From contig NZ_CP038026.1 of the NCBI RefSeq assembly GCF_004421005.1, positions 1,426,001 to 1,490,000 on the forward strand: 64,000 nucleotides of DNA. Reading direction: 5' to 3'. The notes beneath the pieces were generated by a model, which was not told where the DNA came from, did no database searches, and saw only the letters and a list, made by a program, of their open reading frames with translations. Position 1 is the first letter of the stretch. Each line of letters starts with the position of its first letter. Of this stretch, positions 1 to 8,589 are shown piece after piece. Position numbers and translations under genes: made by a program. The DNA comes from Pseudoduganella plicata. GTDB lineage: Bacteria; Pseudomonadota; Gammaproteobacteria; Burkholderiales; Burkholderiaceae_D.

Positions 1-402
1 GCGCAGCAAGGGTGCCTGCTGCTTGATCTTGGCGATGGCCTTGGGCAGCAGCGACATGGCGGGTGTCATGATGACACCCACTTCGACCTGGCCGACCAGT
101 CCCGACTTCAGCGCCATCACGTCGTCGTGCGCCAGCGACAGGCTGGTAAGCGCCATGCGCGCGTGGCGGATCATCGTTTCGCCGTACAGCGTGGGCTCCA
201 TGCCGCGCGGCCGCCGCTCGAACAGCTTCACGTCCAGCATCTCCTCCAGGTCCTTGATCTGCTTGGAGGCGGCCGGTTGCGTCATGTGCAGCACTTCGGC
301 GGCACGGTGGATATTGCGCTGCTCGTCCAGCGCGATCAACAGCAGCAGTTGGCGCGTTTTCAGGCGCGCCCGGAGAAACCAGTTCGGGTTGAGTGTATCC
401 AT
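1..402 (-). CDS. LysR-type transcriptional regulator, N-terminal part (cut by window edge)
   Basis: The first 134 codons of a LysR-type regulator are visible; the protein runs off the window at base 1. Residues 12-70 form the winged helix-turn-helix: QLLLLIALDEQRNIHRAAEV leads into HMTQPAASKQIKDLE, the classic LysR recognition helix, followed by the wing around LFERRPRG. The start of the effector-binding domain follows. It is the last gene of a long same-strand run of arabinan and arabinose genes, 86 bp after a GH43 gene, so it is a plausible local activator. The effector domain is missing, so the ligand cannot be inferred. Its DNA-binding domain resembles those of LysR proteins near sugar ABC transporters (GbpR-like), from memory of the family only. 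None of the three 42-bp elements found upstream of the other operons occurs directly before this gene. Confidence 0.9.
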   Translation of the reverse strand, partial: MDTLNPNWFLRARLKTRQLLLLIALDEQRNIHRAAEVLHMTQPAASKQIKDLEEMLDVKLFERRPRGMEPTLYGETMIRHARMALTSLSLAHDDVMALKSGLVGQVEVGVIMTPAMSLLPKAIAKIKQQAPLLR

Positions 403-488
403 CGGCAAATCATATCATTGCCGTGTCATGTCAAAGGGAGACCCGCGCCGCGGGCGCCCTTGACCGGCATTACTGGAATGAACAGCCG

Positions 489-1442
489 TCAGCGGCAGTT
501 CGGGCTGGGATTGGCGGCTGGACCTTCAGCCGTCTGCGGCACGAAGGCGATGGTACGGTCTGCGTTGTAGTGCAATTCCTCCACCGCGGCGGAACGGCGC
601 CACTCGCCGCCGCCCGGCAGCTTGTCGTTGTGGTAGAAGATGTACGACTTGCCGTTGAAGTCCACGATCGCGTGGTGGATGGTCTTCACGACGGCGTTCT
701 TCTTCATGATGACGCCGCGATAGGTCCACGGTCCCGTGGCGCTGGGCCCCGTGGCATACGCCGTCTCTTCCGGGAACTCGCGCGAGTAGCTCAGATAGTA
801 GGTGCCTTTGTGCTTGTGCAGGTACGCCGCCTCCGTGAAATTGTCGATGCCCTGCGTGTGGATCGGACCATCGAGTTCGATCATGTTGGGTTTCAGCTTC
901 GCCCACTTCAGCACGCGGTTACCCCAATACAGATAGGCCTGGCCGTCGTCGTCGACGAACACCGTCGGGTCGATGTCGTCCCACGGGATGTCCGATTCCT
1001 TCGTCATGTCGTTGGTGATCAGGGCCGAACCGCGTGCATCCCTGAACGGCCCGGTCGGGCTGTCCGACACCGCCACGCCGATCGCCTTGCCGGGTATCGT
1101 CGCGTGGTCGACGGTCGAGTAAAAATAGTATTTGCCGTTGCGCTTCGTGATATCGGATGCCCAGGCGTCCGCGCGCGCCCAGCCGAAGGTCTGCACGGAC
1201 AGCGGCGCGCCGTGTTCCTTCCAGTTCTTCATGTCGCACGTCGAATAGACGCGCCATTCCTTCATCAGGTAGTCTTTCGCGTCCGCTGCGGCATCGTCCT
1301 TGCCGACGTACAGGTAGACGCGTCCGTTATCGACCAGCGCCGCCGGATCGGCCGTGTAGATGTTCGGGAACAGCGGATTGGCGGCGTGCGCCAGTATCGA
1401 CGCGGCAGCGAGGCTTGCTGCGACGAGGGTCTTCTTCAACAT
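489..1442 (-). CDS. Secreted GH43 family glycosidase (arabinofuranosidase/xylosidase type)
   Basis: A 317-residue protein with a signal peptide (cleavage after about residue 20, LAHA-A) and one five-bladed GH43 catalytic domain. The three expected acidic residues are visible: base Asp32 in TADPAALV, pKa-modulating Asp158 in DIDPTVFVDDDG, and general acid Glu204 in NFTEAAYLHKH. No carbohydrate-binding module is attached. The ATG has a good AGGAG site 6 bases upstream. It starts 8 bp after the stop of the transporter permease yjfF and is therefore the last gene of the ABC transporter operon. Its likely substrates are alpha-L-arabinosyl or beta-D-xylosyl oligosaccharides in the periplasm. The family is certain; specificity is inferred from the neighbourhood. 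Confidence 0.88.
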   Translation of the reverse strand: MLKKTLVAASLAAASILAHAANPLFPNIYTADPAALVDNGRVYLYVGKDDAAADAKDYLMKEWRVYSTCDMKNWKEHGAPLSVQTFGWARADAWASDITKRNGKYYFYSTVDHATIPGKAIGVAVSDSPTGPFRDARGSALITNDMTKESDIPWDDIDPTVFVDDDGQAYLYWGNRVLKWAKLKPNMIELDGPIHTQGIDNFTEAAYLHKHKGTYYLSYSREFPEETAYATGPSATGPWTYRGVIMKKNAVVKTIHHAIVDFNGKSYIFYHNDKLPGGGEWRRSAAVEELHYNADRTIAFVPQTAEGPAANPSPNCR

Positions 1443-1450
1443 GAGGTCTC

Positions 1451-2434
1451 CTAGGTTTTAACGCGAGCCGACAGCAGGCGCTGCACGACACAGAACAGGA
1501 ACAGCAGCGCGCCGATGACGATCCTGGTCCACCACGACGACAGGGTCCCGTCGAACGCGATCAGTGTCTGGATGGTGCCCAGCACCAGCACGCCGGACAG
1601 GGCGCCGGCCACGTAGCCGTAACCGCCCGACAGCAAGGTGCCGCCGATGACGACGGCGGCGATGGCGTCGAGCTCCGTGCCCTGCGCATGCTGGCCGTAG
1701 CCGGACAGCATGTAGAACGCGAACAGCACGCCGCCCAGCGCGGCGCAAAAGCCGCTGAATGCATAGACGAGGACGCGGGTGCGGCCGACGGCAAGGCCCA
1801 TCATCAGCGCCGACTGCTCGTTGCCGCCGATGGCGTATACGGCGCGGCCGAACGCCGTGCGGCGCGACACCCATATCGTCACGACCAGCAGCAGCAATGC
1901 CACCAGTGCGCCGACGGACAGGAACCCGCCCAGCACCGGGACCTGGGTCTGCGACACGGCCACGAACAGCGGGTCGTCGATCGTGATCGATTCGATGCTG
2001 ATCAGGTAGCACAGGCCGCGCGCCAGGAACATGCCGGCCAGCGTGACGATGAACGGCTGCAGCTGGAAGAAGTGGATCAGTGCGCCCTGCGCGGCCCCGA
2101 ACACGATACCCATCACCAGCACGGTGGCAATGACGAGTACGGGCGGCCAGTGCGCGGTGTTCAGCAGCCAGGCCGCCACCATCGTCGTCAGCGCCAGCAC
2201 GGAGCCAACGGACAGGTCGATGCCGCCGGACAGGATGACAATGCCCATGCCCACCGCGATGACCAGCAGGAAGGCGTTGTCGATCAACAGGTTCAGCATC
2301 ACCTGCCACGACAGGAAGCCGGGATAGGCCGCGCCGCCGGCCGCCAGCAACATCGCCAGCAGGATCACCGTGACGATGGACGTAAAGTACGGCGCGCCCG
2401 ACAGACCGCGCGCCTGGGTAAGTACAGCGCTCAT
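1451..2434 (-). CDS. yjfF: Furanose ABC transporter permease YjfF
   Basis: Hydrophobic permease of 327 residues, BPD_transp_2 (AraH/RbsC) family, with about 8-10 membrane segments and the conserved GGIDLSVGSV and GGTLLSGGYGYVAGALSG loops that contact the ATPase. It is the second of two different permeases in a YtfQ-YtfR-YtfT-YjfF transporter, known in E. coli as a galactofuranose importer. The ATG at 2434 overlaps the stop of ytfT (ATGA) and has GGAAGGG upstream; a start five codons earlier lacks this coupling. In this arabinan locus the transporter more likely carries L-arabinose (perhaps as the furanose released by the arabinofuranosidases) than galactofuranose. That substrate is an inference. 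Confidence 0.9.
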   Translation of the reverse strand: MSAVLTQARGLSGAPYFTSIVTVILLAMLLAAGGAAYPGFLSWQVMLNLLIDNAFLLVIAVGMGIVILSGGIDLSVGSVLALTTMVAAWLLNTAHWPPVLVIATVLVMGIVFGAAQGALIHFFQLQPFIVTLAGMFLARGLCYLISIESITIDDPLFVAVSQTQVPVLGGFLSVGALVALLLLVVTIWVSRRTAFGRAVYAIGGNEQSALMMGLAVGRTRVLVYAFSGFCAALGGVLFAFYMLSGYGQHAQGTELDAIAAVVIGGTLLSGGYGYVAGALSGVLVLGTIQTLIAFDGTLSSWWTRIVIGALLFLFCVVQRLLSARVKT

Positions 2435-3513
2435 GCCCGGCCCTTCCACATCTTTTTAAACCCCGCCGACTGCGACAGGCAGACGGCGAACACGACGATC
2501 GACTTGACGACCATGTTCACCTCGGGCGGCACGCCCAGCGAATAGATCGTGTACGTCAGGGTCTGGATGATCAGCGCGCCGATCATGCTTCCGGCCAGGC
2601 TGAATTTGCCGCCGGCCAGCGACGTGCCGCCCAGCGTGACGGCCAGGATGGCGTCCAGCTCCAGCAGCAGCCCGGCGTTGTTGGCATCCGCGCTCTTGAT
2701 GTTCGAGGCGATCATCAGCCCGGCCAGGCCGGCGCAGGCGGAGCAGAACACATAGACGAAGAAGATCAGCGTTGCGGTGCGCACGCCGGCCAGCCGCGCG
2801 GCGACGGGGTTGATGCCGACGGCCTGGATGAACAATCCCAGCGCCGTCTTCTTCAGCAGCAGGCCCACGACCAGCAGCACGGCCGCCACGACCCACAGCG
2901 CGAACGGAATGCCCAGCAGGTAACCGCTGCCCAGGAAGAAGAACGGCTGATAGTAGACGGTGACGATCTGGCCATCCGTGAGCAGCTGCGCCAGGCCACG
3001 CCCCGCCACCATCAGGATCAGCGTGGCGACGATGGGCTGCAGCTTCAGGCCGGCCACCAGCAGGCCGTTCCACGCGCCGCACAGCACGGCCGCGCCCATT
3101 GCCGCGGCCAGCGCCAGCGCCATCGGCGTATTGGCCACGTAGGTGGGCACGCCGTTGTTGATGACCATTGTCCCGCCGATCAGCATGGCCGCCATCGTAC
3201 CGGACAGCGCCACGACGGCGCCCACGGAAATGTCGATGCCGCGCGTGGCGATCACCAGCGTCATGCCCAGCGCTGCCAGCATCAGCGGCGCGGCGCGGTT
3301 GACGATGTCGATCAGCGGGCCATACAGGTGGCCGTCGCGCACCTGCAAGGTGAAAAAGCCGGGCACGAAAATGAAGTCCAGTACCAGCAGCGCGGCCAGT
3401 GCCAGCAGCGGCTTGGCCAGTTCGTGGCGCAGCAGGCCGGCGCCGGACTGGCGCGGCGACGGAGTGACGGCTGCCGGCTCGGCCGGCATCGGTGTCGGTT
3501 GTGGCGCCGTCAT
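2431..3513 (-). CDS. ytfT: Furanose ABC transporter permease YtfT
   Basis: A 360-residue inner-membrane permease of the BPD_transp_2 family. After a proline-rich cytoplasmic N-terminus (residues 1-30) come hydrophobic segments beginning KPLLALAALLVLDFIFVPGF. ATRGIDISVGAVVALSGTMAA and TLGGTSLAGGKFSLAGSMIG are the family's conserved loops. The ATG at 3513 overlaps the stop of the ATPase gene by four bases (ATGA). The reading frame stays open far upstream, but that part is antisense shadow of the ATPase gene. Its partners are the ATPase upstream and YjfF downstream, with which it should form a heterodimeric channel. Confidence 0.9.
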   Translation of the reverse strand: MTAPQPTPMPAEPAAVTPSPRQSGAGLLRHELAKPLLALAALLVLDFIFVPGFFTLQVRDGHLYGPLIDIVNRAAPLMLAALGMTLVIATRGIDISVGAVVALSGTMAAMLIGGTMVINNGVPTYVANTPMALALAAAMGAAVLCGAWNGLLVAGLKLQPIVATLILMVAGRGLAQLLTDGQIVTVYYQPFFFLGSGYLLGIPFALWVVAAVLLVVGLLLKKTALGLFIQAVGINPVAARLAGVRTATLIFFVYVFCSACAGLAGLMIASNIKSADANNAGLLLELDAILAVTLGGTSLAGGKFSLAGSMIGALIIQTLTYTIYSLGVPPEVNMVVKSIVVFAVCLSQSAGFKKMWKGRA

Positions 3514-5033
3514 GCGCCCTCTCCCGCGATCACGCGCAGCACGGACTGCTCGTCGAGCTCGCCGCGGCGGTACTCGCCGCAGGCCTTGCGGTCGCGCATG
3601 ACGACCATGCGGTCGCTGCAGCGCAGCACTTCGGGCAGCTCGGACGAGATGAACAGAATCGACAGGCCCTTGCGGCACAGGTTTGTGACGTAATCCATGA
3701 TTTCCTGCTTGGCGCGCACGTCGATGCCGCGCGTCGGTTCGTCCAGGATCAGCAGCTTCGGCTCGGTGGCCAGCCAGCGCGCCAGCAGCACCTTCTGCTG
3801 GTTGCCGCCCGACAGCGTGCCGATCGGCGTTTCGATGCTGGCGGTCTTGATGCCCAGCCATTTGACGTAGTCGGCGGCCAGCTGCTGCTGGCGTTTCAAA
3901 GGGATCGCCCGCAGCATGCCCGCCTTGGCCTGTAGCGCCAGGATCAGGTTCTCGCGCACGGACAGCGACAGGATCGCGCCCTCGTGCTTGCGGTCCTCGG
4001 AACAGAAGGCGATGCCGGCGGCGATGGCGTCGCGCGGCGTGGCGAACACGCTCTCCTTGCCGTCCACCACGATGGCGCCGGCATCGGCCTTGTCCGCACC
4101 GAACAGCAGCCGTGCCAGCTCCGTGCGCCCGGAACCGAGCAGGCCGGCAAGGCCCAGCAGCTCGCCCTTGTGGATCGTGACGTCGACGGGTGTCAGCACG
4201 CCCTTGCGGGCCAGGCCGCGAGTGGTCAGCAGCGGCTCGTTGTGCAGGACATGAGAGGCATGCTGCGCCGCCTCGGCCGGCTCCGGCGCGGCCGGCGCAC
4301 CGACCATCTTGTTGACGAGGGCCAGGCGCGACAACTCGCTGCACGCATACTCGCCCTCGCGCTCGCCGTTGCGCATCACGGTGATGCGGTCGGAAATGGC
4401 GTAGGTCTGCTCCAGGAAGTGCGTGACGAACAGGATTGCCATGCCCTGCTCGCGCAGGCGTCGCAACACGCGGAACAGAAGCTGCACTTCCGCTTCGTCG
4501 AGGCTGGACGTGGGCTCATCCAGGATCAGCACCCTGGCCGAGATGTTCAGGGCCCGCGAAATGGCCACCATCTGCTGGATCGCCAGCGGATAGCGCGACA
4601 GCGGCGCCGTCACGTCGACGTCGATTTCCAGCTGACGCAGCAACACCTCGGCGTCGCGCCGCATGGTCTGCCAGTCGATGCCGAACAGCTTCCTCGGATA
4701 GCGTCCGATGAAGATGTTTTCGGCGACCGACAGGTTCGGGCACAGGTTGACTTCCTGGTAGACGGTACTGATGCCCAGCTGCTGCGCTTCCAGCGTGGAG
4801 GCCGGGCTGACGGGCCGCCCTTCCATCAGAATCGTGCCGGCATCGGGCGTGTAGACGCCCGTCAGCACCTTGATCAGCGTGGACTTGCCGGCGCCGTTCT
4901 GGCCCATCAGCGTATGCACTTCGCCCGGATACAGCCGCAGGCCGGCATCGGACAGCGCCTTCACGCCCGGGAAGGCCTTGTGGATACCGTTCAGCTCCAG
5001 CACCGGCCGCGTGGCCTTCACCGGATGTGCCAT
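3510..5033 (-). CDS. ytfR: Sugar ABC transporter ATPase YtfR (two nucleotide-binding domains)
   Basis: A 507-residue double ATPase typical of pentose/furanose importers (AraG/RbsA/YtfR). The first domain has a perfect Walker A (GQNGAGKST, residues 44-52) and Walker B LDEPTSSLD, but a degenerate signature (YPLAIQQMVAISRAL). The second has a relaxed Walker A-like stretch (GLLGSGRTELARLLFG), a canonical LSGGNQQKVLLARWLA signature and LDEPTRGIDVRAK. This asymmetry is normal for the family. Start and stop overlap the neighbours (TGATG with ytfQ, ATGA with ytfT), indicating translational coupling. It energises uptake through the YtfT/YjfF permeases. Confidence 0.94.
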   Translation of the reverse strand: MAHPVKATRPVLELNGIHKAFPGVKALSDAGLRLYPGEVHTLMGQNGAGKSTLIKVLTGVYTPDAGTILMEGRPVSPASTLEAQQLGISTVYQEVNLCPNLSVAENIFIGRYPRKLFGIDWQTMRRDAEVLLRQLEIDVDVTAPLSRYPLAIQQMVAISRALNISARVLILDEPTSSLDEAEVQLLFRVLRRLREQGMAILFVTHFLEQTYAISDRITVMRNGEREGEYACSELSRLALVNKMVGAPAAPEPAEAAQHASHVLHNEPLLTTRGLARKGVLTPVDVTIHKGELLGLAGLLGSGRTELARLLFGADKADAGAIVVDGKESVFATPRDAIAAGIAFCSEDRKHEGAILSLSVRENLILALQAKAGMLRAIPLKRQQQLAADYVKWLGIKTASIETPIGTLSGGNQQKVLLARWLATEPKLLILDEPTRGIDVRAKQEIMDYVTNLCRKGLSILFISSELPEVLRCSDRMVVMRDRKACGEYRRGELDEQSVLRVIAGEGA

Positions 5034-5995
5034 CAGTATTTACGGGTCGGGAATTCTTTGGCCGCCACTTCCGCCGGGAAGACGCGTTCCTCCGTGACGA
5101 TGCGCCTGGTCACCGGCTTGCCTGCCGCGACATCCTTCGCGGCCTGCATCAGCTGAGGACCCAGCAGCGGGCTGCATTCGACGGTGACGTTCAGCTTACC
5201 CTGCATCATGGCCTCGAACGCGCCCTTGACGGCGTCGATGGAGACGATGACGATGTCCTTGCCCGGCTTCAGGCCCGCTTCCTCGATGGCCTGGATGGCG
5301 CCGATGGCCATGTCGTCGTTGTGTGAGTACAGCACGTTGATGTCCTTGCCGTGCGCCTTCAGGAACGCTTCCATGACTTCCTTGCCCTTGGCGCGGGTGA
5401 ACTCGCCCGTCTGCGTGCGCAGCAGCTTCAGTTGCGGATTGCCTTTCGTGACTTCCTCGAATCCGGCCTTGCGGTCGATAGCGGGCGCCGAGCCCACGGT
5501 GCCCTGCAGCTCGACCACATTCAATACCTTGCCCGGCGTTTTCTTCGCGTGCTCCACCAGCCAGCGCCCGGCGCGGCGGCCTTCCTCGACGAAGTCCGAA
5601 CCGATCAGCGTGACGTACAGGGATTTGTCGGCGACGTTGACGTCGCGGTCGGTCAGGATGACGGGGATCCTGGCGGCCTTCGCTTCGCGCAGCACCGTGT
5701 CCCAGCCCGATTCCACCACAGGCGAGAAGGCAATGATGTCCACGCGCTGGGCGATGAACGAGCGGATCGCCTTGACCTGGTTTTCCTGGCGCTGCTGCGC
5801 GTCGGCGAATTTGAGCGTGACGCCGGCCTTCTTTGCCGCGTCCTTGATGGAGACGGTGTTGGCGGTGCGCCATTCGCTTTCGGCGCCCACCTGCGAGAAG
5901 CCGATGACGAGCGGTTTGGCGGCGAATGCGCTGAAGGTGGCGGAAGTGCCGGCCAGTGCGATGGCGGCGAGGACGTGCCTGCGAGTGACGGTCAT
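5033..5995 (-). CDS. ytfQ: Periplasmic furanose-binding protein YtfQ
   Basis: Substrate-binding protein of 320 residues, Peripla_BP_4 family (type I fold, like RbsB/AraF). The N-terminus MTVTRRHVLAA followed by a hydrophobic stretch and SAFA-AKP looks like a signal peptide with a twin-arginine flavour. The mature protein starts with PLVIGFSQVGAESEWRTAN, typical of YtfQ-type binders. ATG 5995 is chosen because AGGAG sits 7 bases upstream; an upstream in-frame ATG has no ribosome site and lacks a signal peptide. First gene of the ytfQRT-yjfF-GH43 operon, with a 42-bp regulatory element 60 bp upstream. Probably binds L-arabinose and/or D-galactose; E. coli YtfQ prefers furanose forms. Confidence 0.91.
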   Translation of the reverse strand: MTVTRRHVLAAIALAGTSATFSAFAAKPLVIGFSQVGAESEWRTANTVSIKDAAKKAGVTLKFADAQQRQENQVKAIRSFIAQRVDIIAFSPVVESGWDTVLREAKAARIPVILTDRDVNVADKSLYVTLIGSDFVEEGRRAGRWLVEHAKKTPGKVLNVVELQGTVGSAPAIDRKAGFEEVTKGNPQLKLLRTQTGEFTRAKGKEVMEAFLKAHGKDINVLYSHNDDMAIGAIQAIEEAGLKPGKDIVIVSIDAVKGAFEAMMQGKLNVTVECSPLLGPQLMQAAKDVAAGKPVTRRIVTEERVFPAEVAAKEFPTRKY

Positions 5996-6054
5996 GACGG
6001 GTCTCCTGGATTGTCTTTTTATGAAGGTATGGTAGGCGAAGCGCTCATGCCAAT

Positions 6055-6096
6055 CCAATACATTTTTTGTTGCACGTGATATCTTTTTGAATATCG
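6055..6096 (-). promoter_or_regulatory. Conserved 42-bp regulatory element, copy A (upstream of ytfQ)
   Basis: In gene orientation this element has a palindrome GATAT-N8-ATATC (6078-6095), an AT-rich linker, and ATTGG (6055-6059) 60 bp before the ytfQ start. The same layout with the same spacing lies upstream of the arabonate dehydratase gene (20053-20094) and the TonB receptor gene (26508-26549). It fits between the GH127 stop codon and ytfQ. A distal palindrome with a box near the expected -35 is the usual arrangement for LysR-type activators, although the symmetry gives T-N12-A rather than the textbook T-N11-A. Confidence 0.7.
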
Positions 6097-6097
6097 T

Positions 6098-8437
6098 TCA
6101 TGGCGCACGCAACAGCCTGAGGCCATACAGGCCGCCGGCCAGCGAGCCGGGGCGCGCGACGAACCTGACGGTCAGCGTGCCGTCCTGCGCGGCACCCGCC
6201 GGCACGTCGACGTCCACGTCGTAGAACGCGCGTTCGTTCGGCTGCAGTGTCATGGAACGCAGCAGCCTGCCGTTGACGAAGATGTCGAAGGCGCGGCCCG
6301 CGTCCGCTGCGGCGAAGGTCAGGCGCAACGTCCTGCCCTCCCCGGCCTTGTCGTTGAGGCGGTAACTGAACCAGCCAGTCGCATGGCGCCAGTGACGCCC
6401 GGCGTTGACACCGGCGTCCGCTCCCTCGCCCTGGAAGCCGTGATCCGCCTCCGGCTGCTGCTCGCCCGGCGCCACCTGGTCGACGGTGCGTTTCGCCAGT
6501 GCGATACGCTCCGCTTCGTCCCGCGCGGTCTGCGCCCGCAGCCCGGCGGCGCCAGCCGGGGTAGCGTGCTGCCAGTAGAGCATGTAACGCGAGTCGTGCA
6601 GTCGAAAGAACGGAATGAAGCGCACGTTCGCTCCCTGCACGAGGCCTGGCGCCGTGAAGGTGAGCGGCTGGCCGGGCACCGGGCGGAACCGATCCATGAA
6701 GTTCTTCGTATCGCTGACGAAGAGGGGCGCCGACTCCTGCGGGCACATGGCTCCCTGAGCGATATGGCCCATGCGCGAGTCGTCGGCGAAGTAGTTCAGC
6801 TTCTCGTTCGGGAACGGCGCCGTTTTCGCCGCCAGCACGATCGGGCCATGCAAGACCGCGTAGTAATTCGAGCGGTCCGGCATCTGCTCCAGCCTTGTCG
6901 TCATCGGCAACGTGACGTGTACCGTATCGCCATCGCGCCAGGCGCGCTCGATGCGCACGTAGCCGTCCTTGCCCGCCTTTGCTGCCACCGCCTTGCCATT
7001 GACCTTGACGCGCATCGCGTCTTGCGCCACCCAGCCGGGATAGCGCAGTTTCAGTGCGTAGCTGCCGCTTCCGTGCACCGAAAGGCGGGATGTCGATTCG
7101 TCGGGGAATCGGGTCTGCTGGCTGATGCGGATGCCTTTCGCCTTCCAGTCCAGCGTGGAGGCGATGTACAGGTTGACGTACAGGTCGTTCCCGTCATGCG
7201 CGTAGATGAACTCCGCATGCTTCGCATGACTCTCGATGCCGGAACCGACGCAGCACCACATGCCTTCGTCCACCTTCGAGTAGACGCGGTAATGGTTCGG
7301 GCGCATCGGCGTGAAGTAGACGAAGCCGCCCGTCTCCGGCCGCTGCGAGGCGAGGATATGGTTGTACAGGGCGCGCTCGTAGTAATCCGCGTACGCCAGG
7401 CCCGGCCGGCGCTGGAACAGCAGCGCCGTCAGCTTGAGCATATTGTAGGTATTGCAGGTCTCGGGCCCTTCCACCTCGTCGATCATCGGCGCGAAGCCGG
7501 CGCTGTCGTGGAAGTGCTCCTTGACGCTGTTGCCGCCGATGGCGACGCTGCGCTTGCCCACCACCGTCTGCCAGAACGTGCGGGCGGCCGCGTCCCATCC
7601 GGGTTCACCCGTCGCCTGCGCGATGCGCTCGAAGCCGATCACCTTGGGGATCTGCGTATTGGCGTGCAGGCCGGTCAGGCGGTCCTCCCCCCTCGCGAGC
7701 GGTTCCAGGATGCCCTTGTGCGAGAAGCGCCGCGCCAGGTGCAGGTACTTCATGTCGCCCGTCATTGTCGCCACGTCGACCAGCACTTCGTTCATGCCGC
7801 CATGTTCGCTCCTGAGCATCGCCTGCATCTGCTCGTCGCTCAGCTTTGCCGTCAGTTTCAACGCCCAGTCGGACAGTTTCACCAGCATCGCCCGGGCGTC
7901 CTCGTTGCCGGCGTACAGCCACGCGTCGCGCAGGCCAGCGAACGTCTTGTGCAGGTTGTACCACGGGACCCATTTGCCATTGACGCTGAAATTATCCGCA
8001 TGCAGTCTGCCCTGCGCGATCTCCGCCCAGGCGGCATCGCCGCCGGGAATTCCGCCCAGGTAGCCGTCGTCGCCCTGGCATTTCTTCAGCTCCGCGACAA
8101 AATAGGCCAGCCGTTCGCGCACCTGCGGATCGCCCGTGGACGCCGTCATCAGCGCCAGCGCGGACAGGTAATGCCCGCCCATGTGGCCATCGAGGCCCGA
8201 CGCCTCCCAGTTGCCATAGCTGGCCTTCGCCAGCGGCAGACCCGCCTCGCGGCGGAACGGCGCCAGCAGACGGTCCGCATCGAGCGCCAGCAGGTAGCGC
8301 AAGTCCGTCTGCTGCGCCTCCAGGAACGGGCCGTCAGCCAGGCGCACGTCGCGCAGCGGAAACAACTCGGCCGCGGAAGCGGAAAGGGCAGAGCACAAAA
8401 CAGCGCCACCAAACAAACGCAACAGGCTACTCATCAT
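6098..8437 (-). CDS. GH127 beta-L-arabinofuranosidase (DUF1680)
   Basis: A 779-residue secreted glycosidase: signal peptide to about residue 23 (SASA-AEL), a large (alpha/alpha)6 barrel, then beta-sandwich domains, the last around residues 640-775. The GH127 zinc/cysteine centre can be recognised: Glu307 in SVKEHFH (acid/base position), Glu326 and Cys328 in GPETCNTYNML, and Cys395-Cys396 in GMWCCVGSG. In the characterised HypBA1 enzyme the matching residues are Glu322, Glu338, Cys340, Cys417 (nucleophile) and Cys418. The double ATG at 8437 follows AGGGG. The enzyme should remove terminal beta-L-arabinofuranose, as found on hydroxyproline-rich plant glycoproteins, which is a different anomer from that cut by the GH43 and GH51 enzymes here. 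Confidence 0.92.
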   Translation of the reverse strand: MMSSLLRLFGGAVLCSALSASAAELFPLRDVRLADGPFLEAQQTDLRYLLALDADRLLAPFRREAGLPLAKASYGNWEASGLDGHMGGHYLSALALMTASTGDPQVRERLAYFVAELKKCQGDDGYLGGIPGGDAAWAEIAQGRLHADNFSVNGKWVPWYNLHKTFAGLRDAWLYAGNEDARAMLVKLSDWALKLTAKLSDEQMQAMLRSEHGGMNEVLVDVATMTGDMKYLHLARRFSHKGILEPLARGEDRLTGLHANTQIPKVIGFERIAQATGEPGWDAAARTFWQTVVGKRSVAIGGNSVKEHFHDSAGFAPMIDEVEGPETCNTYNMLKLTALLFQRRPGLAYADYYERALYNHILASQRPETGGFVYFTPMRPNHYRVYSKVDEGMWCCVGSGIESHAKHAEFIYAHDGNDLYVNLYIASTLDWKAKGIRISQQTRFPDESTSRLSVHGSGSYALKLRYPGWVAQDAMRVKVNGKAVAAKAGKDGYVRIERAWRDGDTVHVTLPMTTRLEQMPDRSNYYAVLHGPIVLAAKTAPFPNEKLNYFADDSRMGHIAQGAMCPQESAPLFVSDTKNFMDRFRPVPGQPLTFTAPGLVQGANVRFIPFFRLHDSRYMLYWQHATPAGAAGLRAQTARDEAERIALAKRTVDQVAPGEQQPEADHGFQGEGADAGVNAGRHWRHATGWFSYRLNDKAGEGRTLRLTFAAADAGRAFDIFVNGRLLRSMTLQPNERAFYDVDVDVPAGAAQDGTLTVRFVARPGSLAGGLYGLRLLRAP

Positions 8438-8449
8438 CGGACCCCTAAA

Positions 8450-8580
8450 GCCGAGCCCGTGACAACCCCGGGGTCAGGCACAAAAACTGTCAGCAGGCTC
8501 AGCTGTATCATTGCGAGCTCCACCCTGTTCGGACTCGTGACAGGTTTCGTGCCTGACCCCGATGTTGTCACGAACTCGGC
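8450..8580. repeat. Large REP-like inverted repeat, copy 1
   Basis: Two imperfect complementary arms of about 43 bases (8450-8492 and 8538-8580) face each other across a 45-base loop. Both contain GTGACAAC, a GGGGTCAGGCAC core and an A-rich ACTGTCA end. It fills the gap between the GH43 gene (stop 8590) and the GH127 gene (start 8437). A second element with the same core is at 54422-54553. Such palindromes are typical of dispersed repeats in this bacterial group; it could also weaken transcription into GH127. Confidence 0.8.
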
Positions 8581-8589
8581 GGTGGTGGC

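Noticed and set aside
2431..4344. Possible fusion of a 270-residue N-terminal extension to permease YtfT
   Set aside because: The extension is read in another frame of the ATPase gene; ATG 3513 with ATGA overlap gives a normal permease.
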